Source: Schistocephalus solidus (Eukaryota > Platyhelminthes > Cestoda > Diphyllobothriidea > Diphyllobothriidae). Taken from it: a stretch of 64,000 nucleotides of DNA. A program made the translations under genes and the position numbers. The DNA lies in assembly GCA_017591395.1 (NCBI GenBank), contig WEDG01000887.1, positions 236,335 through 300,334 of the forward strand, written 5' to 3'. Positions 12,094 through 24,300 of this stretch are shown here, piece after piece; the stretch's first letter is position 1, and every line of letters starts with the position of its first letter. A model generated the notes under the pieces. The model ran no database searches, was not told the DNA's origin, and saw nothing but the letters and a program-made list of their open reading frames with translations.

Positions 12094-15000
12094 TTACTGG
12101 TGTACTAACGTAGGGACAGACATTTGGCGCTCACCTTGAGAGGTCACTGGTGTCATTCGTGCTGGAGGGACATCGGGGCAGCCGTCCTTTTTCATCGAGT
12201 CAGTTGAGAGGGTTCGAGAACCACCTTCCGAGTGCAAGCTGCCGGCCTTTTTAAACTTCCGCGCTACCATTTCAGCGAATTCTGCGGCTCGCTTCGGTTC
12301 AAAAAGGTTCTGAAAGAATTCTTGGTAACGCTGGAGCTGGTGGTTTTTGTCCGCAGCTTCTTTTTCAAACTGTAAAATGCGACGGAAATAAGATAGGGCG
12401 CAGAGGCAGATAGCCGATTTTAAAAAAACAGCAACTAACCCGTTTGTTCATCGAGTCCAGTCGGTCAACTTGTTCACGCAAACGCGCCCTATCCTTCTTG
12501 AGATCAGCAATCTCAACGCCCAGATCATCTATGAAATCGCGAGAGTCTGCCAATTTCTGTTCCTGAAAACAAGGGCTGTTATTAAAATCACAGACACAAA
12601 AGAAACGCCGACAAACGATAGACAGAATAGATTAGTCGCACACCGGCATGACCTGAACCGGAGTTATTTGGTCAAACGCTTCATCAGGCAAGCTACTGAC
12701 CGAACACGCGCCGGCTGTCGTCGGGAATAGTCAGTCACAAAAAGGGGGAACTTTGCCAATCTGGTTGCCGAATGGGACATGCGTTATTGAAGATTCTACG
12801 GAAAATTTGACCATGCCGACACTATAAAGGCACCTAGTAATATATTTTACTAGAGTAGCTAAGGAGCGACGTATAGGCAACGGACTTAGAATGAGAGGAA
12901 CAAGGCAGCAAAAGTGTCGCCTGGCCTTGACTTTTCTCTAGATAACCGATAGATTTTGCGGACAGACTGGTGGTTTGAACACCACGATGAAATTTTTCTG
13001 AAGAATTTCCCTAATGAAATCTGAGAGCATAATACCTGGTCTGCAACATGCAGTTGGCTTAAGTACATAAATTACCATTACATCAGAGGCGCAGAGCGCC
13101 GGGTTTATACTGTTTATCTACTTCTGTGTGCAGGGCAACTTCGAAGAGACTAACGAAAACGTATCCAGATGATCGCAAAAAAAGACACAGGTGGCAAGTA
13201 GAATACATACTTACTTGGAGCTCTAACAGCTTGTAAGGATTAGCGTTGGGATCAAATTTATAGTGGATATCACCCGGGTGCTCCCACGATCTCAGCCAAC
13301 CGTACGTCTAAACAAGGAAAAAGGGTAAAGGGAAAAACGGGTTAAGAGCATATGTTCGAGAATTTTAAAAACACGCTTAAGCATAATAAGTCTAGCGGTG
13401 TCGGATAAATCAAAGGAAAGTTCGGTCATAAGGCAAGGTACTCCTGATGGTTAATGGGTTTCAGCTTGAAGTAGACGGTTCGAAGTTTCTTGGGGCAAAG
13501 TCTCTGACACACTGATGTCGCCTGCCGAATCGATCATGCTCACAGGGCTTTTGCAAGCCTTAGGTGCACACTTCTCGCGATATTCCAATCGCTGCAAAGG
13601 TCTATGTGGACTACACATCTGTAAAAACAAACACTTCTGGAGGCCTATGGGTCCCCAAGTCCATAAGACTCATTCTACAGGTGACCAGTAGTTTTTTTAT
13701 GAACTCAGAGTTAGCATCTTTCTTTCAAGGGGTTTATTGGAAAACAATAATGTAAGGATACATCATTCGCAACATCCTGAGCCACCACGAGAGTTCAACT
13801 GGGGTAAGTGAAGCTGAAGCCTGCATAGCGCCTTTTTCACTGAAGCGTGAAGTAACTGCCGTCAAGCAAGGTATCTACTGATGTTTTCCGTTCATTTAGC
13901 CTTCACTCTAGAGGATTGGCTCGCCAAATGACTACCAAGGCTATCCACGCTTATTTCAATGAGAACAGGTTGTGTGGGGCTAAATTCCCTCTTTCCTCGC
14001 TATTGCAGACAGGGGAATGTCACGCTTGCTTGGGTTAAGACAACCGTTGACGGTGAACTTGGGGGAATGGTATACAGGGCTGGCAATAAGATATTTAAAA
14101 TGTTAAAGTATAAGACATGTAGTTCCAAACGTGCCTGGAAGAGACGTTCGCACCAGGAGTTTACGTCGCCCAGGAGGTCAAAGACAGAAGACTTTTGGTC
14201 CAACCCAATTGATGTGGCTGTTTTTTGCAACAGAACTGCAAAGAGATAATCAAACTGGGCTTCAATCTAAGAAATATTTTTAAGATGCAAACGCTTTATT
14301 TTATCTGCTTAAAACTGACTGGGACTCCTACAGCCTTCCCCCATTTAGCACTGCTGGCAAAAGAGTAAATTATGTCTCTAACTTAAGAGCAGCAGCAACG
14401 CGAAACCATATCCAGAACGGCACGATAGGAGACAAACTTCACTAAATTGATAAATGAGAAGGGAGAGATAGTGCCACGAGTACCAGCGTGACATCTAATT
14501 AGCCTAAAATGGGTGACCCTTACACAGTTCTTGATGCCTACTTCCTCTGGTGGTGATGATGTGGCTACGTTACTCTACCCTCTATCCAGACTATCTGTCG
14601 GGGCATACTAGAGTCAATCTATCTTGACTGCTGTGTTTCTAATCCTCCTCGGTTAGAAATGCGGGCCTTGTGGGTAGTTTTTGTTGATTTCTTTGTCCAG
14701 GAGACATGCGGTAACAGAATTGATAGCGCCACGCTGCAGCGTCGTACAAACTCAAAAGACCAGGGTTGTCCGAAGAGCAGAAATTATAAACTACTTCACC
14801 AGAACCCGCTAAGGAGCGACCTTTCGTTTACCGCATCTATGCAGTAGTCCTGCAGGCCGTTGTGTATCTCAAGAGATAGTGGCACCGACAAACAGCCCAT
14901 GGCAAAAATTTTTGGCGTATTGTTAATTGAGCCACAATAGCTGTCTGGGGGCCAGTATAAGATGGTGAAGAACTTCGTCGTTACTAAGCCTTCGGGGACT

Positions 15001-18000
15001 GAAGAGCATGCGAATCGGGGTGCACATTGCGTAAAAAGGGCCAGGGAGAAAACAAACCTGTTGCTTTGGAGAAATTTGCATTTGCTGCACTGAGCTGCTC
15101 ACGAACCTCTTTTAACTCGGATCCCATGTTTGACAGACGCTCCTGTAGAGTACAAACCTGTTCGCTGAGAGTAGTGTTCTTTGCTGGATACAGGAACAAA
15201 AAATGAAACTTAGGAAAAGCATCCGGAAAGATAAATATCGTGGAATTATGCGAACCTTATTCGAGACAGTTGATTAAAAAGGGTCATATCAAGTCTTCAA
15301 GCAGGCCAGGTTTGGGCGAGAAAGGTCCGAGATCAGGAAAAATTGATTGATAGAGGATGCAAGGCACGGTCATAGCAATAGTTCCTATAATACCGCATTA
15401 AATAGTCAACAGTTGATCAGCATCAGCCGATACCGATGAACAACGAAATACAGTCTTAATTTGGCTGTAAACTATAACTACGGGAATCTAATTTCAACGT
15501 TAGGATGCGTTGGTATCAAGGTTCCTGATAAATCTGAAGGTTGTAATGAGTTCGCAGGCAATGTTCTTCTAAATTAACCCAGAAGATCTAACATGTTTCT
15601 CTGTAACAAAACAATGAACAACTTTAGCCAAGACAGTTTTCAATTATGTTTAAGCCCTTCATGACTTTGAAGACGAAATATATCCGATCCGGGGAAACTA
15701 TATAGGCTTGTTTACGCCATAGAGTAAAGTTTCGAAAGTTCTAAACTATCGAAGTCTCAGGCTGAACAAACTTTAATGTTAAATTTTTTAGTAGGTATTA
15801 TCGAGGTCCAGAAAAAGCTTCTTCTGCGTGAATATAGGTTTTAACTTAACAGAAGCTGATCAAACCGTGTTAATTGGTTCCTTCGAACCAGTTTTGCTTC
15901 AAACTACCAACTGTAATGAAGTAAAACACCTTCCACAGCAAGATCCCCTGCCGCTTAGTTCATATGGGAGACTCAAAGGGGGCAAACAATTCGGATGAAC
16001 CTAGTTTAGGATGACTTAGACGTCGTATTGGCGGCATGAGTCGAAACCCAGAGATACCAAGGGCGTGGCTCTACGGCCTCCCAAAATTACATAGGCGAGG
16101 GGTTCACGGTCGGCCGATCGTCTAACTACGGTGACAGTTTTTCTAGACTCGCTAAAGCGGTGTAGTTAGGCAGGCAGTTCTTGAATGAGCCCAGACCTTC
16201 TGATAGATGGTGTGGTTCGACGTCATCTAATCACTCCCATATCGGAAATAATCAGTGACCTGCTGCTGAGAATACTATGGCCAGCCTAAAACCAAAAGCT
16301 TATCGAGCTCGTAGGATACTGCCTTACAAGCTTCCTCATCTTCGAAAGCGTGGGTTATGAACAAAATAGATGTATGCATAGTATTTCAATAGTATGCGGA
16401 CTAACTACGGGGGCATTTTATATCAATGACCTCATTGTCACCATCGACTGAAATAGAAAAATAATGCAAGTGACGGCTGGACGTGATGTTGTACATGGTT
16501 CAAGAAGTTTCTTTGACCTTCCAAAAACCATCACCTCCTGCGGCACGAATGACACCAACACCAATCAAGGGAGCGCAGACCAACATCTAGAACAGACGCA
16601 CCACTCCGCGGTAATCGACAGGACGGAGAATGCCGCGGGAACGCACGACCCTGCCAGCGGTCGATACTGAAATTTGCGGCTCCCAACAGACGGCTTTCGT
16701 TAAGCAGAGTTTAGATCATGACGTAGGCTGCGTGGACAGGGGGTGCTACCATCCCCAAAGTCAGCCAGTTACAACTCTCGGGGAATATCTTCTCTTCTAA
16801 AATTTTGTACATGGTTTGCTACTCATCCATTTTCGACACTGATTTTGGCTTTTTGTGCATCTACCTGATCTAGTGGGGCAGTTTTTCCAGGTATTATAGA
16901 AGGGTTATTGGCTTCTTGGGAGGCGAGTGAGTAGCGTGACCACGCGACCAGACCTGCCGACATTTACCTCAGTGCAATAAGCGAAGGCAAAATTATTGAT
17001 CGATGTCAAGGTTCTGCTCTGGCTTCCTCTCCCCTCGTGAATCACCCGCGGCCGTACCACCCAACCCGCTCTGTTGGTGTCAGTGCTCGTACTGTACGAT
17101 ACTCTGCGCTTGCGAGCTCTCGAAGCTGGCAAATTACCATGGAGCTGGGCTTCGCAGGGCTGCGAACAACACTTAAGTGAACTTGTCTCACAAACAGACC
17201 GTCTCCTGTTGCCCTACAGGTCACTCTAACAACTTTGTTCTAATTAAGCGGAGTTTTGATTTTAAACAGTTAGGCAAATTGTAAGTGAAAATACGAATTC
17301 GGATTTTCAAACGCGTTCATCCTAATCATCGGGATCGGCTGAACTAAAATTTTATTAGGTTTAGCTGGTCTCGAAACAGTACCTAAGTAACCACACTCTC
17401 CCAAGTAAACCTTCCTGTCAACCGTAATTTACCAACAAGAGTACTGAAAGATCCGACGTCCCGAGGATTAAATATATCACGTGAAAATAGTCCTCCAGAG
17501 CAATTTCTGTGTAGTCACTTGTAAAAAGTGGTCATGACCATTGATTCAAGCAGACAAGAGGAAATCATCCTACGGAAATGTCATTAACGTGGTTCTCTTT
17601 CAGAGAAATTGCGATAGATAGATTCGAAACGGCTTAATCGAGTAAGTCTTGGTGCAAATTACAACAGAGAAAGAAAATAAACCGACCCTTTGTTTCCAAT
17701 ACTCTTGCGTCTGCCGAACGAAGGTTTTCGAGAGTCTTCTCATATGCCGCATCGAGAGAAGAAATGCGCTTTTCCTGAGTGCTAACTTGCTCCTCCAGGG
17801 CAGCGTTTTTCTCTAGATAAAAATGAAGCACTCCACAGTTATCAAACACATCTAAGACGCACGATTAGTATAAACTAGGAATAAAGGAGATTCGTCAGGT
17901 GATAGTCTGTCAAATAATGGATTGAGCAGTAAACCGTTCATTGCACGAATATCTTGCCGGTTGACGGATATCGACAGATAGCTATGAGAACCATCCAAAA

Positions 18001-21000
18001 CAAGCGCACTATTCCAACGGATTAGATCAAATTCGCGATTCACACACTTCATGCAACACTTAAAATGCTACAATCAGTTTGAGTGGGTGCACGATCACCC
18101 AGCTTTACTCTCTTAGCTCTAAAACTGCCCTTTTTCGAATGGTCACACTTCTAAGTTCTAGCGCCCTACCCCCGGCCATTCGGTGCGCGCTCAATAACAC
18201 AATGAGCGACAGTACTAGCCATAATATACTAGTAAAAGGATCCCAACCGAGGACAGAGGCAAACATAAAGACGCTGATGTTGAAGGGTCTATTTGCGTAT
18301 TTAATGTGGCTTACGGTTCTAGGCTATTAAGACGAGAAAAAATCTGATAGTAGCATAAGTAGAAAGGAGGAATTGTGGAAGCTGGTAAGACAGCCTCAAT
18401 CGTAAAAATGCAACGCTTTATAGGTGCAACAGAGAACTTCAGTCTGTAATTCAAAGCTGTCATCGATAAATTGAAGTGTTATGAAGTATAACAAGCAGGT
18501 TCTGACGGATTACGTTTCGGGTAAGTTCAGAAGTCACTTCTGGGTTAAATCTAAGGAAATCTAAGATCTTGAAAGGCAAAGCGGTCAAGTATGCTGTCTT
18601 ATCTGAATACACAGCCACTTACGACGAAATTGTGTAAGTAACTACTGACACGAAGTCCGATCAAGTGGTCAAGAGATAACTAGACACTTCCGTTGTCAAG
18701 AAATACCAGGGGGAGTGAAAAAAAGTGAACTAACTTTCGAGGTTTGACAAAGCTGCCGTTCTAGCCTGGAGCTGCTCCTGCGTTTCATCAAGCTTCGAGC
18801 GCAAGTGGGTGCTTGAGGCGCTTTGCTTGGACAACTCAGTGGTTAGAGACTCAACCTTGGCTAAAGTTAAGATATAAAGATAAACAGTTGTGTAAATAAC
18901 CGAACAAACGGATGTGGATCATCCTAATTAGAAAACATGAGGATACTTAACGACATTAGAGGTCAGGGTAACTGATATGACGACAGACTTAATTATAAAT
19001 AGCTTTTTAAAGTATATCCTAAAAGACAAAGATACTAAATTTGAGATTATCGATCGCTTGGCTCTACTTAACAGGTCACGAAGTTGGCATAATGCCTACG
19101 ATGGAGGCAACAAATTATTGTGGGACGAGCACGTCAGGGTAAGATGGCAAAAGCAAAAAGTTAACTGTGATAGTTATATCTCGCTTATTTGCTGTCTTTA
19201 TAAGCCAGGAACGTCCAGCCAGTCTCTCACTTTTAGGTCGGCAACACTCCTTGATCATTCGTTGGTAACCTCTATGCTACCGATTAAACGGGTTCTTGCA
19301 TGAGGCACCAAAGCAAAACATAATTATTCCCATTCCATCCTCCAGCTGTTGAACGCCCTGCTTAGTGATTCTCGGCATTCACAGATAAAAATTGCTGTGG
19401 TTTGACATCACACCCGAAAGTGATTCAAAACAGCGCATAAGAACGTTAGATCCAAAGCCAGACTGAAAATTTTTTAACGTTGCAAAAAGGCAGTCAAGGA
19501 CGGTTGGCATTTTTGGTTTCTACACCAAAATCTGTTTCTAAAAGAAAGCGGTTTGAGCAAACAAAGCACGCCTGACATAGGACGTGGTGTGCGCAGGTGG
19601 TAACTCTTAGGAAGAAGGAGACAAATTTGGTTTAGTAACGTCGCTCACCATCTGCCCGTACGGTTGTCCTTGATGTTTTACAACTGACCACCTGGTCCCG
19701 CACAATAGGTCAGGTACAAACCTGGTCCTATAAAATCCGTCAAGAAATGGCTTTCCGACTTTCGGTCTGAGGTCTTCGTCAATACAAGGACTCAATTTTT
19801 CAATCTGATACCACAGATCATGTCATGTGGAGAGGTACAATTCGCAACTTCATGGAGATCGGGTAGGTTATACTCGAGCACAGACATTCGACGTACGAGT
19901 GAGTATCAGTATGACCCCTCACAGAAGTCACACACCAGCAACCACTCCGATCGACAGCCTAGAAAAGAGGAAGTGTGCCCAGTGGGGCTTCCCCTGCATA
20001 CCGAAGCCGTGTCTGTTCAAGAAAATACGTAGGATCCAACCATATACTTGCACGCGCATACAAAGGCTCTATGACAAGCCTATCACAGGTCCCAGTTCCA
20101 AACTAGCAAAGTTCCACAGAGAGGACGACAAGTAATCACGTAGGCGACCCATACTAAATTGGCTCCCTTTTCTACCAAACGAGAGTTACGGTTTATAAAG
20201 AAACTCAACAACCATTTGGGATGTCCGAGTAGTACTATTTAGGGAAGATCTTATTACTTGGTCAAAGGGAAAGGAACTACAGAATGCGCCCTAAAAATGC
20301 TGACAATAACGAGACCATTGAGCTGAACATGGGTCATGGATGCCAAACAAATGAAGACGCCAGCCCCGACTCTCCCCTGTCTTCCACCAGTGACCTGGGC
20401 TTAGATAGGCACAAAGTAAGCGTACACATGCTCCCTTAAACATCGTCGTCGTTTAACATGAGCCCTGATTGACCATTTCAAAGAGGGAAATCCGTTGTAC
20501 CTGGTTTTATCGCATTAGAATGCATGCGAAATTGTAAATCAGTTCTGTTGATCTTTTATCGCGCTATATACAAATTCAAGAACAACACAGCGCCTAAGAA
20601 TATAAAGTTCACCGTAAAGGCTTGACAATCTGAGATGGAATTTAACCTTCAAACTCAACAGCCTGTGATCTTGCTTCCTTCAGAGAGGACCGCAACTCCT
20701 CCATACTATCTTCGGCATTGAGACAGACTTTCTCTATCATTTCAAAGACGGTGGTCTGATTGAGATCGTTCCGATGAGGCGTGTTAACTGCTGCACGCAA
20801 CGATGTACACTCCTCCTCGAGAAGAAGCCTTTCAGTGTCCAGAACCATGAAGTGATCACAAAAGGTTTGAAATGAGGCAGCTAGGTCGGTCAGGCTCCTT
20901 GAGTTAACTGTTCTAAGGAATTGTTTCAACCTGGTAAGAGAAGACAGGTCATCTGGAGTAGCACCTGCTGGAACGGGTTCTAAGTCAGCAGTGGCAGTAC

Positions 21001-21319
21001 AACAGGGAATGTCAGATGAAAGCAAACTGGTAGGTGGGTGAGTTAATTCTTCGGCGGATAGCGTAGTGTCCGGAGTGCCATCACAAGACAGACTTAAGGC
21101 TGAAGACATGTCTTTGTAGGCGGGTTTGGAAGAGGATAGGATTGTAAAAGAGTCCTCGGGCGAAGGCGCGGATGCCAAGACGGTTTGCAGGTTGTTTGCG
21201 ATGGAGGATATTTGACTTATCAGTTCTCGGGGTGTGCAAAAAGGATGCTCACTTCGGAAATCAGAGACTGGTAAGATGACCGTTTCGGATACATCCATGT
21301 TATCATCTCTTTCAGACAT
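12094..21319 (-). CDS. Coiled-coil protein gene, eight exons, unrecognised family
   Basis: Spliced gene model built by hand: exons 20647-21319, 18735-18860, 17687-17812, 15058-15183, 14165-14235, 13215-13307, 12440-12562 and 12135-12369, all with GT donors and AG acceptors and fully consistent phases. The start is the ATG at 21317-21319 (product begins MSERDDN). The first 224 residues are acidic and Ser/Thr/Pro-rich with two helical stretches. The next 126 residues are three 42-residue coiled-coil modules, followed by a short non-coil part rich in aromatic residues (exons 5-6), another coiled coil (exon 7) and a basic C-terminal region (exon 8). If the last donor (CAAG/GTGAGC at 12134-12135) is not used, translation ends at TAA 12094-12096, giving about 537 residues; otherwise more exons lie below 12000. 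A structural, cytoskeletal or trafficking role would be typical of such a protein, but I cannot name it. No signal peptide is visible. Confidence 0.7.
12135..12369 (-). CDS. Coiled-coil gene exon 8 (possibly terminal)
   Basis: Acceptor GCATTTTACAG/TTTGAA. It encodes a basic helical part (QRYQEFFQNLF, EFAEMVARKFKKAG) followed by a Ser/Pro-rich tail. It ends at a plausible donor CAAG/GTGAGC (phase 1). Alternatively the frame runs on for 13 codons to TAA at 12094-12096, which would make this the last exon; no AATAAA is visible shortly after that stop. Confidence 0.65.
12440..12562 (-). CDS. Coiled-coil gene exon 7
   Basis: 123 nt, phase 0 to 0, acceptor TTGTTTTCAG/GAACAG, donor CGG/GTTAGT. It encodes 41 residues of charged coiled coil (VEIADLKKDRARLREQVDRL in the middle). 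It is separated from exon 8 by a 70-nt intron (12370-12439), by far the shortest in the gene. Confidence 0.75.
13215..13307 (-). CDS. Coiled-coil gene exon 6
   Basis: 93 nt, phase 0 to 0, acceptor CCTTGTTTAG/AC and a consensus donor CTCCAA/GTAAGTATG. It encodes a non-coil segment rich in Trp, Tyr, His and Pro (YGWLRSWEHPGDIHYKF) that breaks the coiled coil. I do not recognise the motif. Confidence 0.72.
14165..14235 (-). CDS. Coiled-coil gene exon 5 (71-nt linker exon, proposed)
   Basis: A short exon proposed because a phase 1 to phase 0 exon is required between exons 4 and 6. It has a good acceptor (TTATCTCTTTGCAG/TT) and the donor GGCGAC/GTAAAC. Its 71 nt give exactly the needed phase change, and the frame is open (about 23 codons ending FDLLGD). 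Joined to exon 6 it reads LLGD-TYGWLRSW without a break. It is the least certain exon in the model. Confidence 0.5.
15058..15183 (-). CDS. Coiled-coil gene exon 4 (126-nt module)
   Basis: Acceptor CTGTATCCAG/CA and donor ACAG/GTTTGT; 126 nt, phase 1 to phase 1. Core positions 6, 10, 13, 17, 20, 24, 27, 31, 34, 38, 41 are L, V, L, L, M, L, V, L, A, F, A, the cleanest heptad pattern of the three modules. Confidence 0.78.
16900..17235 (-). repeat. GC-rich probable repeat in intron 3
   Basis: A GC-rich stretch inside the 2.5-kb intron 3 that differs from the AT-rich flanks and can be read as short open frames on the minus strand (16905-17132 and 17042-17224) without domain motifs. It resembles repeat-derived DNA more than an exon: there is no phase-compatible 126-nt module in it. 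Family unknown. Confidence 0.3.
17687..17812 (-). CDS. Coiled-coil gene exon 3 (126-nt module)
   Basis: Acceptor TTATCTAG/AG and donor AAGG/GTCGGT; 126 nt, phase 1 to phase 1. Core positions 6, 10, 13, 17, 20, 24, 27, 31, 34, 38, 41 are L, V, Q, I, L, Y, T, L, A, V, T. It begins KNAALEEQV and most resembles exon 4 (KNTTLSEQV), which suggests the two arose by duplication. Confidence 0.78.
18735..18860 (-). CDS. Coiled-coil gene exon 2 (126-nt module)
   Basis: Acceptor ACTTTAG/CC and donor GAAA/GTTAGT; 126 nt, phase 1 to phase 1. Heptad core positions counted from the split first codon are 6, 10, 13, 17, 20, 24, 27, 31, 34, 38 and 41, occupied by L, L, Q, S, L, L, T, L, R, L, L. In the neighbouring modules the same positions are the hydrophobic ones. 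Confidence 0.75.
20130..20310 (+). mobile_element. Relic of RTE 5' UTR in intron 1
   Basis: Collinear with the RTE1 leader at about 8655-8815. Shared words in order are CACGTAGGCG, CCATACTAA/CCAGACTAA, TTCTACCA, GGGATGT, CTATTTAGGG, GGAAAGG and AAAAATGCT. Divergence is strong, so this is an old 5' fragment on the antisense strand of the host gene, between exons 1 and 2. Confidence 0.6.
20647..21319 (-). CDS. Coiled-coil gene exon 1 (start exon)
   Basis: 673 nt: 224 codons plus one base, the largest open frame of this region and free of stops. It ends GAAG/GTTAAA, phase 1. The product is rich in Ser, Asp and Glu, with predicted helices around residues 30-50 (RELISQISSIANNLQTVLAS) and 130-180 (LTRLKQFLRTVNSRS, then LDTERLLLEEECTSLRAAV). 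The C-terminal end (MIEKVCLNAEDSMEELRSS) leads into the coiled coil. An upstream TTG two codons earlier is in frame, but the ATG is the natural start. Confidence 0.75.
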
Positions 21320-24300
21320 TTTCAAAAGGGAAACTGTGAAAAGTGAAAGAATGCTCAGTTATTGACCACGTTAAAAAAATTGCAAAACAAAGCGACTGCT
21401 GAAACGGCGATACCATCGAAAAATATACTGTGATAAGAATTTAACGGTAGCGAGTAAGGCCGATGTATATGAGTAGAACTATGATAAAAATTAATTCAAA
21501 CTTACTTCGATTACAAAGCACTTACAGCATTAACCCCCAGGTAGACGTTATAAGGAATTAAGAACAGCAAATCCCAGCTATAAACTTCTGCATTAGCAGA
21601 CGGTCCCTAAATCCCCTGCTTTGTTAAAGTATAGACAGTTCAGCTCTTCCAACGCATCCCACTGGGCACAGCTTTTGAGTGGACCAAATAAGTTTGCTTG
21701 TCGGGTTTGAAACTTTTCCAAAACTTCACGACGAAGACTAAACATCATGCCATTTGGCAACGGCATGCGGCCGACCAGATGCCGGATATAAATAATGGAA
21801 GGTGCGCTTCAGAGAACAGTCAGAAATAAATAAAATGCATTAAGCGCCTTAATTGAATCTTATAGGCATCGTCCAGACCGGCAGAAAAGTCCACGTTAAA
21901 ATTCTTTGGCCGGCTGCAGGTACGAATCGGTGAAAGGTTATCCGAATTATTTCATCACTCGGCAACGTGAGTGGACACTATTACAAGTTCAACTTCCGTT
22001 TGAAAATTTAAGAGTATTTCGATACACCCCAATTTCCGTTGTAAATTTTTTAAGCGAAAGCGTACTTAGCTTTGTCTAAACAGTTAAACGCCCGAGATTT
22101 GGAGGCGCAAATCACGATTAAAAAGACAGGTAAATTCTTGAAAAGTACAGGGCGTGCAAATAGTTGAAGCTCTTTTGACTTAACTGCTAATTATCAGCAA
22201 AACGTTGCTCAATACCTCTGTAAAAACCTAAAATAGTTCGAGAAAAAATGAGATCAGAGACATAAATGCCCACGGCGCACATTGCATACCAGCAGAAAAA
22301 AAATTTGCAACAATGGAAGAGCAGAATATTAAAATGGAGAAATAAATGAACATGTGAAGGAAGGTGAGGGAAGTGAACAAGGAAGTGAGTTCAAAAAGTA
22401 AATATATGAAGGTGAGGAGAAACGTATCCAGATGAGAGCAGTATCTAAAGCAAGGGTTGTTGTGACACTTTCGGAAGTCTGTAAACGGATTTAAGAGCCT
22501 GTGTGTAGACTTGATGGTGTCATGTGTGATATCGTCCTTACCCCTTCGGGGATTGAGATGTCCACTGTGCCGACTAAACTACTGGAGGCAGGATTTTGGG
22601 TAGCTGGTAGTTTACACATACAGTGAGTTTGGAGGATTCGAATGAGGTGGAAGGGATCACAGTCGAATGCAGAATTGAGTTGGATAAGAAGAGGTCGGAA
22701 AAAAGGAGAATGGACCTATCCTACAGAACGTATTGAAGAATCGACTTTATGTAAGATTTGATCGTCTGATTTGTATCTTTCCATAAACCCAGAAAACAAT
22801 ATCCTTCTGATGAGTGTGGCTTGCATTTTCGGCCTAGTAGCGCAGATGATTCATAAAGCTTGACAGATGACGTAGCGCCAACAAAGCCGATTCACCGAAA
22901 AGGTGGCATGTAGAACAGCTAAGTAAGAGACGCTTATGGTTTTCGAGGAACATGCGCACACGCTAACTGTTTGAGATACCTAAATGACGTAGTGATTCCG
23001 GGAGCTGCCAGACTGCCATTGGTCTACGGGTGTCAACTGTGTGCGGCCATTTTTATACAACCCCCGTTACCTTTCCTATTTGTATCCAATTATTTGCATG
23101 CTCTGAAGAGAATTTAAGTAATCATTTAGAAGTCGACATCGAGGGAATACCAACGGATGATCCGTTTCCTTTTTCTATCAAGTCAGTGGCAAACTTTGGT
23201 GAATTCGACTTTTCTCTGGAAGAATCAAAACTTTGCCTGCAGAACGTAATCGTGGATTTTCTTGCTGACATACTTATCCATATTCTTTTCTTATATTAAT
23301 TTGGCGGCACATATCTCTTCAAAGTTGTGGAAAGAATGATATGTAACGTGTTGATCGAAAATTTGATGGGCGACGAAGGAAACGGAGTTTCTGTGCAACG
23401 CGCAGGTATAAAGTGATAGAAGTGAAGTCAGTATACTTTGTCTAACCACACAATTTCTTCAGGTTTCAATAGGTGGAAAACCGGAAGCGAACACTCAATG
23501 GTGGATAATGTTGGTACGATGTGGATGGCATTCGAGGGTGCTGACAATGCCATCGCTAATCGACGGAGCATCAAGAAATTAACCTGTTAATAAAGAAAAC
23601 CATTAATCAGATGACCCTTACTCTTAAATGGGCAAGCGTACTGTTGAGCATGATTTACGTAATCTCGTGGGTGCGTTTCACATGAGCTGAAAGGCTTTTC
23701 GGAAAGGAGTAACTAAGGCAGCCTGTTAGTACAAATATGCCGACATAATGCAGGCATAAAAACATCGGCATAATGCTGGCGTAAACACGCCGGAATTATG
23801 CCAGCATTTTTCTATTCGGGCAATGAGAGAGCAGTGACAAAGGAGTGAATGAAGCTATTTTATAATGAAATTATTAACCCGTCACTCTAGCTAGTGACAG
23901 GCAAACTCAGGCTGCGACTGAGAACAGGAGGGCGAAAAAAGGTTTGCTGCCGGAGTTTTCAGTCGAAGTCTTAACGTAAAAACTGAACAAATAGAACCGA
24001 TCGAGAGCTCGCAGCGGCGCACAGCGACAGGTGTACGCTCCACATTGCTCAAATCGTAAGCGGACATTATTACTCGCGAAAACTCGACGCATTTAAACAA
24101 TAGTAAATTAAAATAGTAAATGAAAACTGGCTAGTTACGTATGTTTCATTTCTATAAAGGTTTCATCTTCATTCGATTTTCAAATAGATTTCGAGAACTT
24201 AAAAAATTTGGACATTTTTGGAATATAAATTTGGAAGATGACCGTGCTTAAGAGAAACCATTCGATGGCGTCAGAGAAGGAACTGCGGCACTTATTTATA

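Noticed and set aside
23030..23299. Host exon on the plus strand
   Set aside because: A possible acceptor exists near 23109 and the composition is reasonable, but no second exon or family match was found.
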